From NCBI RefSeq assembly GCF_029961155.1, contig NZ_JASBRH010000016.1, positions 1-64,000 on the forward strand: a stretch of 64,000 nucleotides of DNA. The letters are read 5' to 3'. The stretch's first letter is position 1. Every line of letters starts with the position of its first letter. Below, one piece after another: positions 36,483 to 45,499 of this stretch. The position numbers and the translations under genes are program-made. Under the pieces are notes generated by a model. That model saw only the letters and a program-made list of their open reading frames with translations. It was not told the DNA's origin and made no database searches. This stretch comes from Pontibacterium granulatum (GTDB taxonomy: Bacteria; Pseudomonadota; Gammaproteobacteria; Pseudomonadales; Balneatricaceae).

Positions 36483-36686
36483 ATGAAAAAGCGGGCGTTT
36501 GCGTTTGAGATGGCGGTGTCCTTTGTGCTGATGGCATTGGGCTTGGTGCTGGTTCAGCTGGGGCTGCCAGGATACGGACTGGTTGTTGTTGCAGCGATCC
36601 TGATGGGTCTGTCCTTTGTAACCCGTAAGTGGGTGGCACAGACTGCAAACGTTAAGGTGGCTGCTCCTAAACGGGGTAACCACTGA
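36483..36686 (+). CDS. Small two-TM membrane protein upstream of SbtA-like permease
   Basis: 67 aa from the ATG at 36483 (MKKRAFAFEMAVSFVLMALGLVLVQL), with AGGAG about 11 nt upstream; an upstream in-frame extension to 36414 lacks a ribosome site. Two hydrophobic helices (about 8-28 and 30-48) and a basic tail (RKWVAQTANVKVAAPKRGNH). Its stop overlaps the permease start by one base (TGATG), so both are coupled and it is probably an accessory of the permease. No family recognised; it is not a PII-like SbtB. Confidence 0.75.
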   Translation: MKKRAFAFEMAVSFVLMALGLVLVQLGLPGYGLVVVAAILMGLSFVTRKWVAQTANVKVAAPKRGNH

Positions 36687-37615
36687 TGCAACTGGATGTA
36701 GTGGTTGGTTTCTTCCTGCTGGGTATGGTGGCTCAACTACTGAAGGCGCCAATTAAAATGCCGAAGGGATTGTATGAATCCCTGACCCTGTTCCTGTTGA
36801 TCGCGATTGGCCTGAAAGGTGGTGTGGCATTGAACAGCCACGCTTCCGGTGATCTATTAATCCAGGCTGCGGCAATCATTGGTTTTGGATTGGTGCTGCC
36901 CCTGATCGCCTTTCCGATCCTCTATAAAATGGGGGGCCTGTCCCGTATCGATTCGGCATCAGTAGCCGCCCATTATGGCTCGGTAAGCGTGGCAACCTTT
37001 GCCGTAGCGATGACGGTCGTGGAAGCCAACGGCATCGAATATGAACCGTACTTCCCGCTCTTCGTGGCGCTGCTGGAGGTGCCGGCAATTGCAGTGGGTC
37101 TTTGGTTAGCGCGAGACCGTAATCAGGAACTGGATCTTAAAAAGGCTGCCCATGAGATCTTCCTGAACCAGGGCGTGCTGTTGCTGGTGGGTGGGCTGTT
37201 GATCGGTTGGTGGGCCGGCGCCCGCACCGATTCGCTGATGCCGTTCTTTAGCTCTCTGTTCCACGGTGTGCTGGCGCTGTTCCTGCTGGAGATGGGGCGT
37301 ATCGCATCGTCGCAGTTGGGCGTGTTGCGTAACTTCGGCTCATTTATCGCCAGCTTTGGCGTGCTGATGCCGTTAGTGGGTGCAGGCTTGGGTGCATTGT
37401 TGGCGCATGCTTTAGAGCTGTCCACCGGCGGTGTCATCCTGTTGGCTACCCTGGGAAGTAGTGCATCCTACATCGCTGTACCGGCGGCGATGGTGGTCGC
37501 GCTGCCAAAAGCCAACCAGAGCCTGTCGATCACCGCATCCCTGGCGATCACCTTCCCGTTTAATGTGTTGGTGGGGATTCCGCTTTATAGTGTGCTGGTG
37601 GGACACTGGTCGTAG
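36686..37615 (+). CDS. sbtA: SbtA-type sodium-dependent bicarbonate permease
   Basis: 309 aa, about ten membrane helices. SbtA/DUF897 family motifs: MVAQLLKAPIKMPKGLYESLTLFLLIAIGLKGGVALN near the N-terminus, HYGSVSVATFAVAM, and the repeated second half with LLLEMGRIASSQLG and LGSSASYIAVPAAM. In cyanobacteria SbtA takes up HCO3- with Na+; related proteins occur in heterotrophic marine bacteria, where they may feed carboxylases. The LysR gene next door is CbbR-like, which supports a role in inorganic carbon supply. Confidence 0.88.
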   Translation: MQLDVVVGFFLLGMVAQLLKAPIKMPKGLYESLTLFLLIAIGLKGGVALNSHASGDLLIQAAAIIGFGLVLPLIAFPILYKMGGLSRIDSASVAAHYGSVSVATFAVAMTVVEANGIEYEPYFPLFVALLEVPAIAVGLWLARDRNQELDLKKAAHEIFLNQGVLLLVGGLLIGWWAGARTDSLMPFFSSLFHGVLALFLLEMGRIASSQLGVLRNFGSFIASFGVLMPLVGAGLGALLAHALELSTGGVILLATLGSSASYIAVPAAMVVALPKANQSLSITASLAITFPFNVLVGIPLYSVLVGHWS

Positions 37616-37748
37616 ACCTAAGTGAAACAGCGCGTAGAGATGCGCAACAGTGATGTGCGTTTTCCGAGATAGTCTGACCGGTTTCCAGTAGATAGAATTT
37701 CATCTTTTGTGAAAGGACTCCCGCTAGGGTCGGGAGTCGGAGAGAAAG

Positions 37749-38687
37749 ATGCAACTGCTGCTGGAAACCGTGATCCCTGTCTTCGCCCTGATGGCGATAG
37801 GGTGGGGGTGTCGCAAGTCGGGGATGCTGGATGCGGGGGCCGCCAAGGCGCTTAACCAGTACGTATTCTACATCGCTATCCCGCCCCTTTTGTTCCTTTC
37901 GACTGCCCGGGTCTCGCTGGCCGAAATCATAAACTGGCCGTTTCTAGGTGCCTACTTCGCAGGCACCGCTGCTGTAATTCTGGTGGCGCTGGCGGGCGCG
38001 CGCTGGCTCCATCTAAAAGGCGCGTTGGACAGGGCCGTGGTGGCGCTGATCGCAAGCTGGGGCAATACGGTTTACATGGGCGTGCCGCTCTTTTACTTCC
38101 TGTTTGGTGATGACGGTACCCTGCCGGTGGTGATCGTGACACTCAGTACCAACATGGCGATGATCTTTGTGCTGGCCCTCTGTGCACACCTGGATGCAGA
38201 AGGGCAGGAGCGCGGTTCCATGCTGGCGATGTTCAACAATGTGTTTCTGAAGAACCCCGTTATGCTGGCGCCCATTCTGGGTATGTTGGTCTCCTATTTC
38301 TCAGTTGCTGTTCCAACACCACTGGAAAACCTGTTGAACATGATCGCCCCTTCGGCGGCGCCGGTTGCACTGTTTGCGATGGGATTGTCGCTGTATGGCC
38401 TGTCGTTTAAAGGGAACATGGTGCAGCTGAGCTGGATGACTGCGATGAAGCTGCTGGTACAACCGCTGGCGACGTTGTTGGTGGTGCTGGTGATTGGTAT
38501 GAATCCGTTCTGGGCAGCATCGGCGGTACTGTTGGCTGCACTTCCGGCAGGTTCCATGGTGTATGTGTTGGCACAACAATACGATACCCGTGTCGAGCTC
38601 GCTTCAAGTACCGTGCTCGCCACCACGATGTTGTCTTTGCTTAGCCTGGCATTGCTATTACCATGGATAAAAAGCTGGGTGGGCTAA
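37749..38687 (+). CDS. AEC family transporter (auxin efflux carrier type)
   Basis: 312 aa, about ten helices in two inverted halves. Motifs: IPVFALMAIGWGCRKSGMLDAGAAKALNQYVFYIAIPPLLF at the start and AALPAGSMVYVLAQQYDTRVELASSTVLATTMLSLLSL at the end. AEC transporters export organic acids such as malate or auxins; substrate unknown. A ribosome site lies before the ATG (gagagaaag). Separate from the SbtA operon by 133 bases with a palindromic gactcccg..cgggagtc hairpin (about 37719-37738) just upstream. Confidence 0.88.
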   Translation: MQLLLETVIPVFALMAIGWGCRKSGMLDAGAAKALNQYVFYIAIPPLLFLSTARVSLAEIINWPFLGAYFAGTAAVILVALAGARWLHLKGALDRAVVALIASWGNTVYMGVPLFYFLFGDDGTLPVVIVTLSTNMAMIFVLALCAHLDAEGQERGSMLAMFNNVFLKNPVMLAPILGMLVSYFSVAVPTPLENLLNMIAPSAAPVALFAMGLSLYGLSFKGNMVQLSWMTAMKLLVQPLATLLVVLVIGMNPFWAASAVLLAALPAGSMVYVLAQQYDTRVELASSTVLATTMLSLLSLALLLPWIKSWVG

Positions 38688-38725
38688 AAGCCTGGCTGAT
38701 TATCTAAGCAAATTAAGTGGTCCTG

Positions 38726-38977
38726 ATGCTGGAAGAGTACAAAGTTCTTTGGGTGTTGCTGTTTGTGGCTCTGGTGTTTACGCCGGTCACACTCAATGCC
38801 ATTCGCCGTTACCGTGAAACCCCGCCGCCGATGGCGAAAAATGATCGCAAGCTTTACCGGTTGTGGCGTTCCGATCCGGATGCATACGAACGCCAGTACG
38901 GCGCAATGGATCGAGAATATATTGCGGCCCAGGAGCGCAAAGCCGCCGCGCGCAAGGAAAACAAAGACTCTGACTGA
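38726..38977 (+). CDS. Hypothetical small membrane protein
   Basis: 83 aa from the ATG at 38726 (MLEEYKVLWVLLFVALVFTPVTLNAIRRY); a GTG at 38717 is also in frame. One N-terminal hydrophobic helix, then a basic and acidic cytoplasmic tail (DPDAYERQYGAMDREYIAAQERKAAARKE) that looks helical. No family recognised. It ends 12 bases from the convergent DUF1499 gene. Confidence 0.65.
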   Translation: MLEEYKVLWVLLFVALVFTPVTLNAIRRYRETPPPMAKNDRKLYRLWRSDPDAYERQYGAMDREYIAAQERKAAARKENKDSD

Positions 38978-38988
38978 GGCGTCAACCG

Positions 38989-39450
38989 CTACAACTTCTG
39001 TAGGCGCGTGCGCAGTTGCAGGGCGCGCGCTTTGTTCACTCCCATATCGCTGTAGCCAATACGTGATGCCGAGCGGATATGAATCTGTTTGGATGTCTCA
39101 TCAATTCGCACTTCCAGATCATCTACAAAGCCAAAGGTACCCGATCGGTAGGTAGCAGCGAAGTAGTTGTCTTTCTCCCGCACCATGCTGCCGCCTGTCG
39201 CATCAATCGACTTGCGAATCAAACTGCGGACAACCTTGATATTGGCACTGCCGTATTCAATCGGCTTGATGTAGTGCTCAACGTCTTCGGGGTACTCGGT
39301 GCAGATGCAGTTGGGTGATTGAGGGCAGGCGCTGAGTTTGCCTTCAATCAAGCCCGGTGCGCTGCCTGATTTGGATAGCTGTCCCATCATAAAAAGCGCT
39401 AGCAGGATGCCGGCAGCCCCAAGTGCAATCAGGATGAGAATGTATTTCAT
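38989..39450 (-). CDS. DUF1499 family protein
   Basis: 153 aa. N-terminal membrane anchor (YILILIALGAAGILLALFMM), then the DUF1499 domain: LSACPQSPNCICTEYPED, then FAATYRSGTFGFVDDLEVRID and IRSASRIGYSDMGVNKARALQLR. Member proteins are predicted periplasmic and uncharacterised. Cysteines in CPQSPNCIC are conserved in the family. Confidence 0.9.
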   Translation of the reverse strand: MKYILILIALGAAGILLALFMMGQLSKSGSAPGLIEGKLSACPQSPNCICTEYPEDVEHYIKPIEYGSANIKVVRSLIRKSIDATGGSMVREKDNYFAATYRSGTFGFVDDLEVRIDETSKQIHIRSASRIGYSDMGVNKARALQLRTRLQKL

Positions 39451-39527
39451 AGGCGAGTCCGGTTTATTGAGGGTGTTTTCATCATAGCAGCTTGTATCAA
39501 CGGGGCTTTTTCCGACCGCACAGCCAC

Positions 39528-39558
39528 AAAAAAGCCCGGCGTTGATACCGGGCTTTTT
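39528..39558 (-). terminator. Terminator of metG
   Basis: On the leftward strand AAAAAGCCCGG...CCGGGCTTTTTT is a 6-bp GC stem (with an internal GTTGATA loop) and T-run, located 23 bases past the metG stop. Confidence 0.85.
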
Positions 39559-39580
39559 ACGGGATTCTGATCAGGTCAGA

Positions 39581-41650
39581 TTACATGATACGCATGCCAG
39601 GCTTGGCGCCTTCATGCGGCTCAAGAATCCACAGGTCTTTACCGCCAGGACCGGCAGCCAGAACCATACCTTCGGACATGCCGAACTTCATCTTGCGCGG
39701 TGCCAGGTTAGCCACCATTACGGTCAGCTTGCCTTCCAGATCTTCCGGAGAGTAAGCCGACTTGATACCCGCGAAGACGTTGCGGGTTTCGCCGCCCAGA
39801 TCCAGGGTCAGCTGTAGCAGTTTCTTCGCGCCATCCACGTGTTCCGCTTTTGCGATACGGGCAACACGCAGGTCCACCTTGGCGAAATCGTCGAAAGTGA
39901 TGGTATCGGCGATTGGGTCTTTATCCAGCTCGCGAATCTCATCTTTGTTGTCGACTTCGGTCTGGGCTTTCTGTTTGTGACCCGCGGTGGATGCCGCCAG
40001 GGCAGCCAGTGTTGCTTTGCTGTCTTCGATCATCGCGTTCACTTTGTCCTCTTCGATGCGCTGCATCAGAGGTTTGAACTTGTTGATCTTGTGAGACAGC
40101 AGAGGCTGTTTAACCGAATCCCAGGACAGATCTTCGATGTTCAGGAACGCTTTCACGTCTTCTGCAACCTGTGGCAGTACCGGTGCCAGGTAGGTCACGA
40201 TGACACGGAACAGGTTGATGCCCATAGAGCAGCAATCCTGTACTTCCTGCACTTTGCCTTCCTGTTTCGCCAGAACCCATGGCTCAGCCGCATCGATGTA
40301 CTGGTTAGCCTTGTCGGCAATCGCCATGATTTCACGCATCGCGCGGGAGAATTCACGGTTCTCGAACGCCTCTGCAATGGAGTCGCCTGCGGCAACCGCT
40401 TCTTCGTACAGGGCAGGGACTGCCAGTTCTGCAGCCAGCTCACCGTCAAACTTCTTCTTGATGAAACCTGCACAGCGGGATGCGATGTTTACAACCTTGT
40501 TGACCAGGTCTGCGTTAACGCGCATACGGAAGTCTTCCAGGTTCAGGTCGATATCGTCGATGCCGGAACCCAGCTTCGCTGCGAAGTAGTAACGCAGGTA
40601 CTCTGGACGCAGGTGGTTCAGGTAGGTTTCCGCCATGATAAAGGTGCCGCGGGACTTGGACATCTTCTGACCGTCGACAGTCAGGAAACCGTGGCAGAAC
40701 ACTTTATTCGGCTTACGGAAACCTGCGCCTTCCAGCATTGCTGGCCAGAACAGGGTGTGGAAGTAGGCGATATCTTTACCGATGAAGTGGTACAACTCGG
40801 TGTCGGAAGATTCGTTCCAGTACTCGTCAAAGTCTACGCCGTTCTTGTCACACCAATTCTTGAAGCTGGCCATGTAGCCGATTGGTGCGTCCAGCCATAC
40901 GTAGAAGTATTTGCCCGGCGCATCCGGAATCTCGAAACCCCAGTACGGTGCGTCACGGGAGATATCCCAATTCTGCAGTCCGGATTCGAACCACTCGTTG
41001 AGCTTGTGGATCATCTGATCCTGCACACACTCGTTCACCCAGCCGCGCAGGAAGCGCTCGAAGTCGCCCAGTTTAAAGAAGTAGTGCTCGGACTCTTTTT
41101 CGATCGGCTTGGCACCGGATACAGCGGAGTAAGCGTTTTTCAGTTCTACCGGGCTGTAGGTTGCACCACATTTCTCACAGGAGTCACCATACTGGTCTTC
41201 CGCGCCACATTTCGGGCAGTCACCCTTAACGAAACGGTCCGGCAGGAACATCTCTTTCTCAGGGTCGAACGCCTGGGTGATAGTTTTCTGGGCGATGTGG
41301 CCCTTGTCACGCAGACGGGTGTAGATCAGCGACGCGAAGTGCTGGTTCTCAGAAGAGTGCGTGGAGTAGTAGTTGTCGAAGCCCACCATGAAACCGCTGA
41401 AGTCGCGCTGGTGTTCAACACTCACCTGATCGATCAGTGCCTGTGGCTCGATCCCCATCTGATCTGCCTTCAGCATGATTGGTGTGCCGTGCGCGTCGTC
41501 TGCGCAAACGTAGGTGCAGCTGTGGCCACGCTGTTTCTGGAAACGAACCCAGATATCGGTCTGAATGTACTCTACCAGGTGACCCAGATGGATCGGGCCG
41601 TTGGCGTAGGGCAGAGCGCTTGTAACGAGAATTTTACGCTGGTCAGTCAT
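39581..41650 (-). CDS. metG: Methionyl-tRNA synthetase
   Basis: 689 aa class I synthetase charging tRNA-Met. HIGH motif as HLGH in [13 protein letters not shown] near residues 14-30, zinc knuckle [17 protein letters not shown] near 146-162, KMSKS in [13 protein letters not shown] near 336, and the C-terminal EMAP II-like tRNA-binding domain from about 590 ([26 protein letters not shown]). The length fits E. coli MetG (677). All catalytic motifs are present. Leftward single gene. Confidence 0.98.
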   Translation of the reverse strand: MTDQRKILVTSALPYANGPIHLGHLVEYIQTDIWVRFQKQRGHSCTYVCADDAHGTPIMLKADQMGIEPQALIDQVSVEHQRDFSGFMVGFDNYYSTHSSENQHFASLIYTRLRDKGHIAQKTITQAFDPEKEMFLPDRFVKGDCPKCGAEDQYGDSCEKCGATYSPVELKNAYSAVSGAKPIEKESEHYFFKLGDFERFLRGWVNECVQDQMIHKLNEWFESGLQNWDISRDAPYWGFEIPDAPGKYFYVWLDAPIGYMASFKNWCDKNGVDFDEYWNESSDTELYHFIGKDIAYFHTLFWPAMLEGAGFRKPNKVFCHGFLTVDGQKMSKSRGTFIMAETYLNHLRPEYLRYYFAAKLGSGIDDIDLNLEDFRMRVNADLVNKVVNIASRCAGFIKKKFDGELAAELAVPALYEEAVAAGDSIAEAFENREFSRAMREIMAIADKANQYIDAAEPWVLAKQEGKVQEVQDCCSMGINLFRVIVTYLAPVLPQVAEDVKAFLNIEDLSWDSVKQPLLSHKINKFKPLMQRIEEDKVNAMIEDSKATLAALAASTAGHKQKAQTEVDNKDEIRELDKDPIADTITFDDFAKVDLRVARIAKAEHVDGAKKLLQLTLDLGGETRNVFAGIKSAYSPEDLEGKLTVMVANLAPRKMKFGMSEGMVLAAGPGGKDLWILEPHEGAKPGMRIM

Positions 41651-41994
41651 GATGGGAAGTCAAACCTGAATAATATATGTACGCATTAAGGAGGCTGCAT
41701 AAAAACTATTGCGACTTGGCTATAGGGCGTTAAAAAGCCACTCAACATGCTCACTTACTCAGAGTAAGCTCCGCTGTTTCGTGTCTTTTTGCCTTCTCTA
41801 GCCTGCGCTCATTACGTTTTTAATCATCCTCTGAAACGCGCAATTTTACGCTGTTTACAACGGTTTATGAACAGATAGCCGGCCTCGAAACGAAATATAT
41901 AAGGGATTTTCATCTTCTCCCCGCTATTCCATAACCCGCGTGGCTGGTAGAATCGCGCGTCTTTGAGCAACATGCGTAATCAGGTGAGGTAGAG
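41651..41994. other. Intergenic region between metG and trmA holding a repeat-like element
   Basis: No gene in 344 bases. It contains a block (about 41694-41840) with a near-perfect palindrome CTTACTC-A-GAGTAAG at 41754-41768 and AAAAAG/CTTTTT pairs. This resembles a dispersed intergenic repeat that I recall from other gammaproteobacterial genomes. Promoters for both divergent genes must lie here, not resolved. Confidence 0.45.
41754..41768. repeat. Palindromic centre of candidate dispersed repeat
   Basis: CTTACTC A GAGTAAG, 7-bp arms around one base, in the middle of the block described for 41651-41994. Confidence 0.5.
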
Positions 41995-43083
41995 ATGGCG
42001 ATTCCCAAGGTGGAACCGGAAAAGTACGACGAACTGCTGGCAGAGAAAAAAGCCTGGGTTGAGAACGAGTTCTCGGCGTTTGAGCTGCCAGAGATCGAAG
42101 TGTTTGAGTCGCCTAAGGAGCACTACCGCCTGCGTGCCGAGTTCCGTACCTGGCACGACGGTGATGACCTGGATTACATCATGTTCGAACCGGGTAGCAA
42201 GCATCAGCACACCAAGCTGACCAGCTGCCCGATGGTATCGGAAACCATCCACAACCTGATGTTCACCCTGCTGGACGAGATCCGCGGCATCGAAGCGTTG
42301 CGCCGTCGCCTGTTCCAGGTGGATTTCCTCAGTACCCTGAGCGGTGAAGTGCTGGTAAGCCTGCTGTACCACCGTCCGATCGACGAGGTGTGGGAAGCGG
42401 AAGCGCGCAAATTGCGTGAGAAATTCGGCATTAACATTGTGGGCCGTTCCCGTAAGAAGAAAGTGGTGCTGGACCAGGACTTCGTCATCGAGAAGATGGA
42501 CATCAACGGTCGCGAGTACATCTACAAGCAGGTGGAAAACGCCTTCAGCCAGCCAAACGGTGAAGTGTGCCGATCCATGATTAAGTGGGCGCTGGATGCC
42601 AGTCAGGATGCCGGTGGTGATATGGTAGAGCTGTACTGCGGTAACGGTAACTTTACACTGCCGTTGGCGCAGAACTTCCGTCGTGTGGTGGCAACCGAGA
42701 TCTCAAAAACCTCCGTTTACGCGGCTCAGTACAACATCGAAGCGAACAACATCGATAACGTAGATGTGGTGCGCATCAGCTCCGAGGAGTTCTCGCAGGT
42801 ACTGAGTGGTCAGGTGCAGAAGCGTCGCACCAAGGATCTGGACCTGGAGAGCTGCGACTTCACCACCGTACTGGTCGATCCGCCGCGCGCCGGCTTGGAT
42901 GATGACACCGTGAAGCAGGTGCAGGAGTACAACAACATCATCTACATCTCCTGTAACCCGGAAACCCTGAACGACAACCTGAAAGTGATCACCGAAACCC
43001 ACAAGCTTGAGCGTTTCGCGATCTTCGATCAGTTCCCGTATACCCACCACCTGGAGTGTGGTGTCTACCTGACACGTCGCTAA
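41995..43083 (+). CDS. trmA: tRNA (uracil-5-)-methyltransferase
   Basis: 362 aa. SAM-binding motif ELYCGNGNFTLPLAQNFRRVVATEIS near residues 211-236, VDPPRAGLD near 298, and the catalytic Cys in ISCNPETLNDNL near 325. Matches TrmA, which makes ribothymidine at U54 of nearly all tRNAs. Length matches E. coli (366). The ATG follows GAGGTAGAG. Convergent with the GGDEF-EAL gene; ends overlap by 4 bases. Confidence 0.97.
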   Translation: MAIPKVEPEKYDELLAEKKAWVENEFSAFELPEIEVFESPKEHYRLRAEFRTWHDGDDLDYIMFEPGSKHQHTKLTSCPMVSETIHNLMFTLLDEIRGIEALRRRLFQVDFLSTLSGEVLVSLLYHRPIDEVWEAEARKLREKFGINIVGRSRKKKVVLDQDFVIEKMDINGREYIYKQVENAFSQPNGEVCRSMIKWALDASQDAGGDMVELYCGNGNFTLPLAQNFRRVVATEISKTSVYAAQYNIEANNIDNVDVVRISSEEFSQVLSGQVQKRRTKDLDLESCDFTTVLVDPPRAGLDDDTVKQVQEYNNIIYISCNPETLNDNLKVITETHKLERFAIFDQFPYTHHLECGVYLTRR

Positions 43084-45488
43084 GCCAGCGCTTCCGTCAG
43101 AAGGACCCGTTCCGGCGAGGCGCATTTGGCCTCTATCTCGTCTGAAAGGACTTCCCAATCCGATTCGAGGGCGTCAGCCCTCATCGGTTTGGCAAAGTAG
43201 TATCCTTGTGCACAACGTCCACCTCGCGCCCGAATAAACTCCATCTGTTCGCGTGTTTCGATTCCCTCCGTGATCACCTTCAGGCTCATGCTGTGGCTCA
43301 TCTGGATGATCGCTTCCACCAGACCGCTGTACTTGCCGTCTTCCTGGTTGGTGCAGTTGATGATGAAGGAGCGGTCGATCTTCAGTACATCCAGTGGGAA
43401 CTTCATCAGATAACTCAAAGCGGAATAGCCGGTACCAAAGTCATCGATCGCAATCCGGCAGCCGAGTTTGTCGAGCTGGGAGATCACTGTCAGGTTGTTT
43501 TGGTTATCGTGCAGTAGCAGACTTTCAGTAATCTCGATCAGCAGGCTATCAGGCGGCAACCGATGCTGCGCAAGTGATTGCTCCAGGGTTTCTACCAGAT
43601 GTTCCGACTGGAATTGACGGGTAGACACGTTAACCGAGAGATAGAAATCGTCGTTCAGGTGTTTGCGCCAATGTGCCAGTTGGGCACAGGCCTGCTCAAT
43701 GCACCAAGCCCCAATGGGGGTAATTAATCCCGTCTCTTCAGCGATCGGAATGAAGTGGAACGGTGATATGAACCGGTCGCTGTCTTTCAGCCGCAGTAGG
43801 GCTTCGGCACCGGTAATCGTGCCGTTTTTCATATTCACGATCGGCTGGTAGTGAAGCTCAAGCAAATTATCGCGAATCGCCCGGCGCAACAGGGCTTCGG
43901 TGTGAGCCCTTTCCTGCGCATTCTTCACATGTTCCGGGGAATAAAAGGCGATACGGCTGCGCCCTTCGTCTTTTGCGCTGTACATCGCGATGTCGGCATT
44001 CTGCAGCAGGGTGGCAGGTGTGTCTGCGTCGACCGGATAGCATGCAACGCCGATGGAGGCAGACGCATACACCTTGCAGTTGGGTAGCTTAAAGGCGTCC
44101 TCCAGAGCCTGCAGGATTCGCTGGGCTGTCGCAGTGGCATCCTCCGGTGAAGAGATCTGTTCCAGAATGACGGCAAACTCATCACCGCCCAGACGGGCAA
44201 CTCTTTCGGTGCCTTGCAGTTCCTGCTGGATACGTTGCGCCGCGGCTCGGATCAGCTCGTCACCAACGTGATGGCCAAATGTGTCGTTGACGGATTTAAA
44301 GCGGTCCAGGTCGATAAACAGCAGTGCGAAGGGTTGCTGCGAAAGCTGGCGCTCATTCACCAGAGATTCCAGATATGCCTGAAACTGATTGCGGTTTGGC
44401 AGGCCCGACAGCATATCGGTATTGGCTTGAAGGTCCAGTTCGCGGTGAGCTTGCTTGAGGCTGGTCACATCGGACATGACAGCCAACGCACCTGGGAAGG
44501 TATCGCTGGCAGAGAGCGTCGCGTCGATCAGCATGTCATGTAACGTACCTGCAGCGTCCAGGATCACCAGCGGAAACTTGGATACCAAACCGTATTTCCA
44601 CAGCATGTTGATCAGTCGTTTTACTGTTTCGGGTGATTCGGCATCCCGTGTCAAAGCCGTCAGTGGTTGGTTGATGATCTGTTCGCGGTGGTAGCCGAGT
44701 GCTTTGAGAAAATAATCGCTCGCGTCACAAATAACGCCTTTTTCATCAAAACTGAATAGCAGCGAGGGTGTGGAGTGATAAAGGTTTTTCAGGTGGTCTT
44801 CGCTGCTTTTCAGGCGTGAGTGATGTTGCTCGATGCGGCCCTGCATCTCGTTAAAGGCGCGGGTGATTTCACCCAGTTCATCGTCCGGGTAGTGGTTTAC
44901 ACGGGCAAATTTCTGCTCTGCCTGGCTGTGTTTGATTGCACTGAGCAGCGACTGGATCGGCCCACCCAGGAGTCTTTCGTAGACCATATAAATCGCCAGA
45001 GACATGGTGACTACAATCAGCAGCAATGAGAGCAGCGATTCGTATAGATCGCGCTGTTCTGCTTGCTTGAGGCTCAGGTTGCCGACTTTTACACGCAAGG
45101 TGCCGGCACGTTGCGTGATATGAGCATTTTGGTAGATCAGCGGTTCTTCAAGCGAGAAAGCGACCTCGACATTATCTTTCAGGGGCGAGTTCGCCTGATG
45201 CACGATATTGTTGCCTTCGTCCCAGATCGTAACCTGCAATACGTCCGGGTCTAGCATGATGGTGTGGGTGATACTTTCGAGTGCGTTGGTGTTGAAGTTC
45301 CAGAGTGGATCAACAAGAACGGTCGAGTATTGGGTCAGGCTTTCACGTTTCTGTTCAAGGTTGAGGTTGAACTGTTCCTTAGCGTTGTGTGCAGAGAAGC
45401 TGAATGATAGACCCAGCGCTAACAGTACTGAAGGCAGCAGGACCAGCAGCAGTTTTACGCGAAGCGATTGAAACCGGTTATGCATCAA
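43080..45488 (-). CDS. HAMP-PAS-GGDEF-EAL sensor for cyclic-di-GMP
   Basis: 802 aa. TM segments at about 12-32 and 155-172 with a periplasmic part between (residues 33-154), HAMP to about 225, PAS about 230-345, GGDEF about 355-520 with intact RLGGDEFAV (434-438), and EAL about 540-790 with EALLR (562-566), IAIDDFGTGYSAL and KIDRSFI. The RxxD inhibitory site before GGDEF is absent. Both active sites look intact, so either activity is possible. It starts 12 bases after the periplasmic-binding-protein gene, likely its sensory partner. Confidence 0.95.
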   Translation of the reverse strand: MMHNRFQSLRVKLLLVLLPSVLLALGLSFSFSAHNAKEQFNLNLEQKRESLTQYSTVLVDPLWNFNTNALESITHTIMLDPDVLQVTIWDEGNNIVHQANSPLKDNVEVAFSLEEPLIYQNAHITQRAGTLRVKVGNLSLKQAEQRDLYESLLSLLLIVVTMSLAIYMVYERLLGGPIQSLLSAIKHSQAEQKFARVNHYPDDELGEITRAFNEMQGRIEQHHSRLKSSEDHLKNLYHSTPSLLFSFDEKGVICDASDYFLKALGYHREQIINQPLTALTRDAESPETVKRLINMLWKYGLVSKFPLVILDAAGTLHDMLIDATLSASDTFPGALAVMSDVTSLKQAHRELDLQANTDMLSGLPNRNQFQAYLESLVNERQLSQQPFALLFIDLDRFKSVNDTFGHHVGDELIRAAAQRIQQELQGTERVARLGGDEFAVILEQISSPEDATATAQRILQALEDAFKLPNCKVYASASIGVACYPVDADTPATLLQNADIAMYSAKDEGRSRIAFYSPEHVKNAQERAHTEALLRRAIRDNLLELHYQPIVNMKNGTITGAEALLRLKDSDRFISPFHFIPIAEETGLITPIGAWCIEQACAQLAHWRKHLNDDFYLSVNVSTRQFQSEHLVETLEQSLAQHRLPPDSLLIEITESLLLHDNQNNLTVISQLDKLGCRIAIDDFGTGYSALSYLMKFPLDVLKIDRSFIINCTNQEDGKYSGLVEAIIQMSHSMSLKVITEGIETREQMEFIRARGGRCAQGYYFAKPMRADALESDWEVLSDEIEAKCASPERVLLTEALA

Positions 45489-45499
45489 ATATCTGACCG

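Noticed and set aside
39839-41689. 616-aa open frame antisense to metG
   Set aside because: Mirror frame of a strongly biased gene; metG carries all synthetase motifs and this frame shows no domain.
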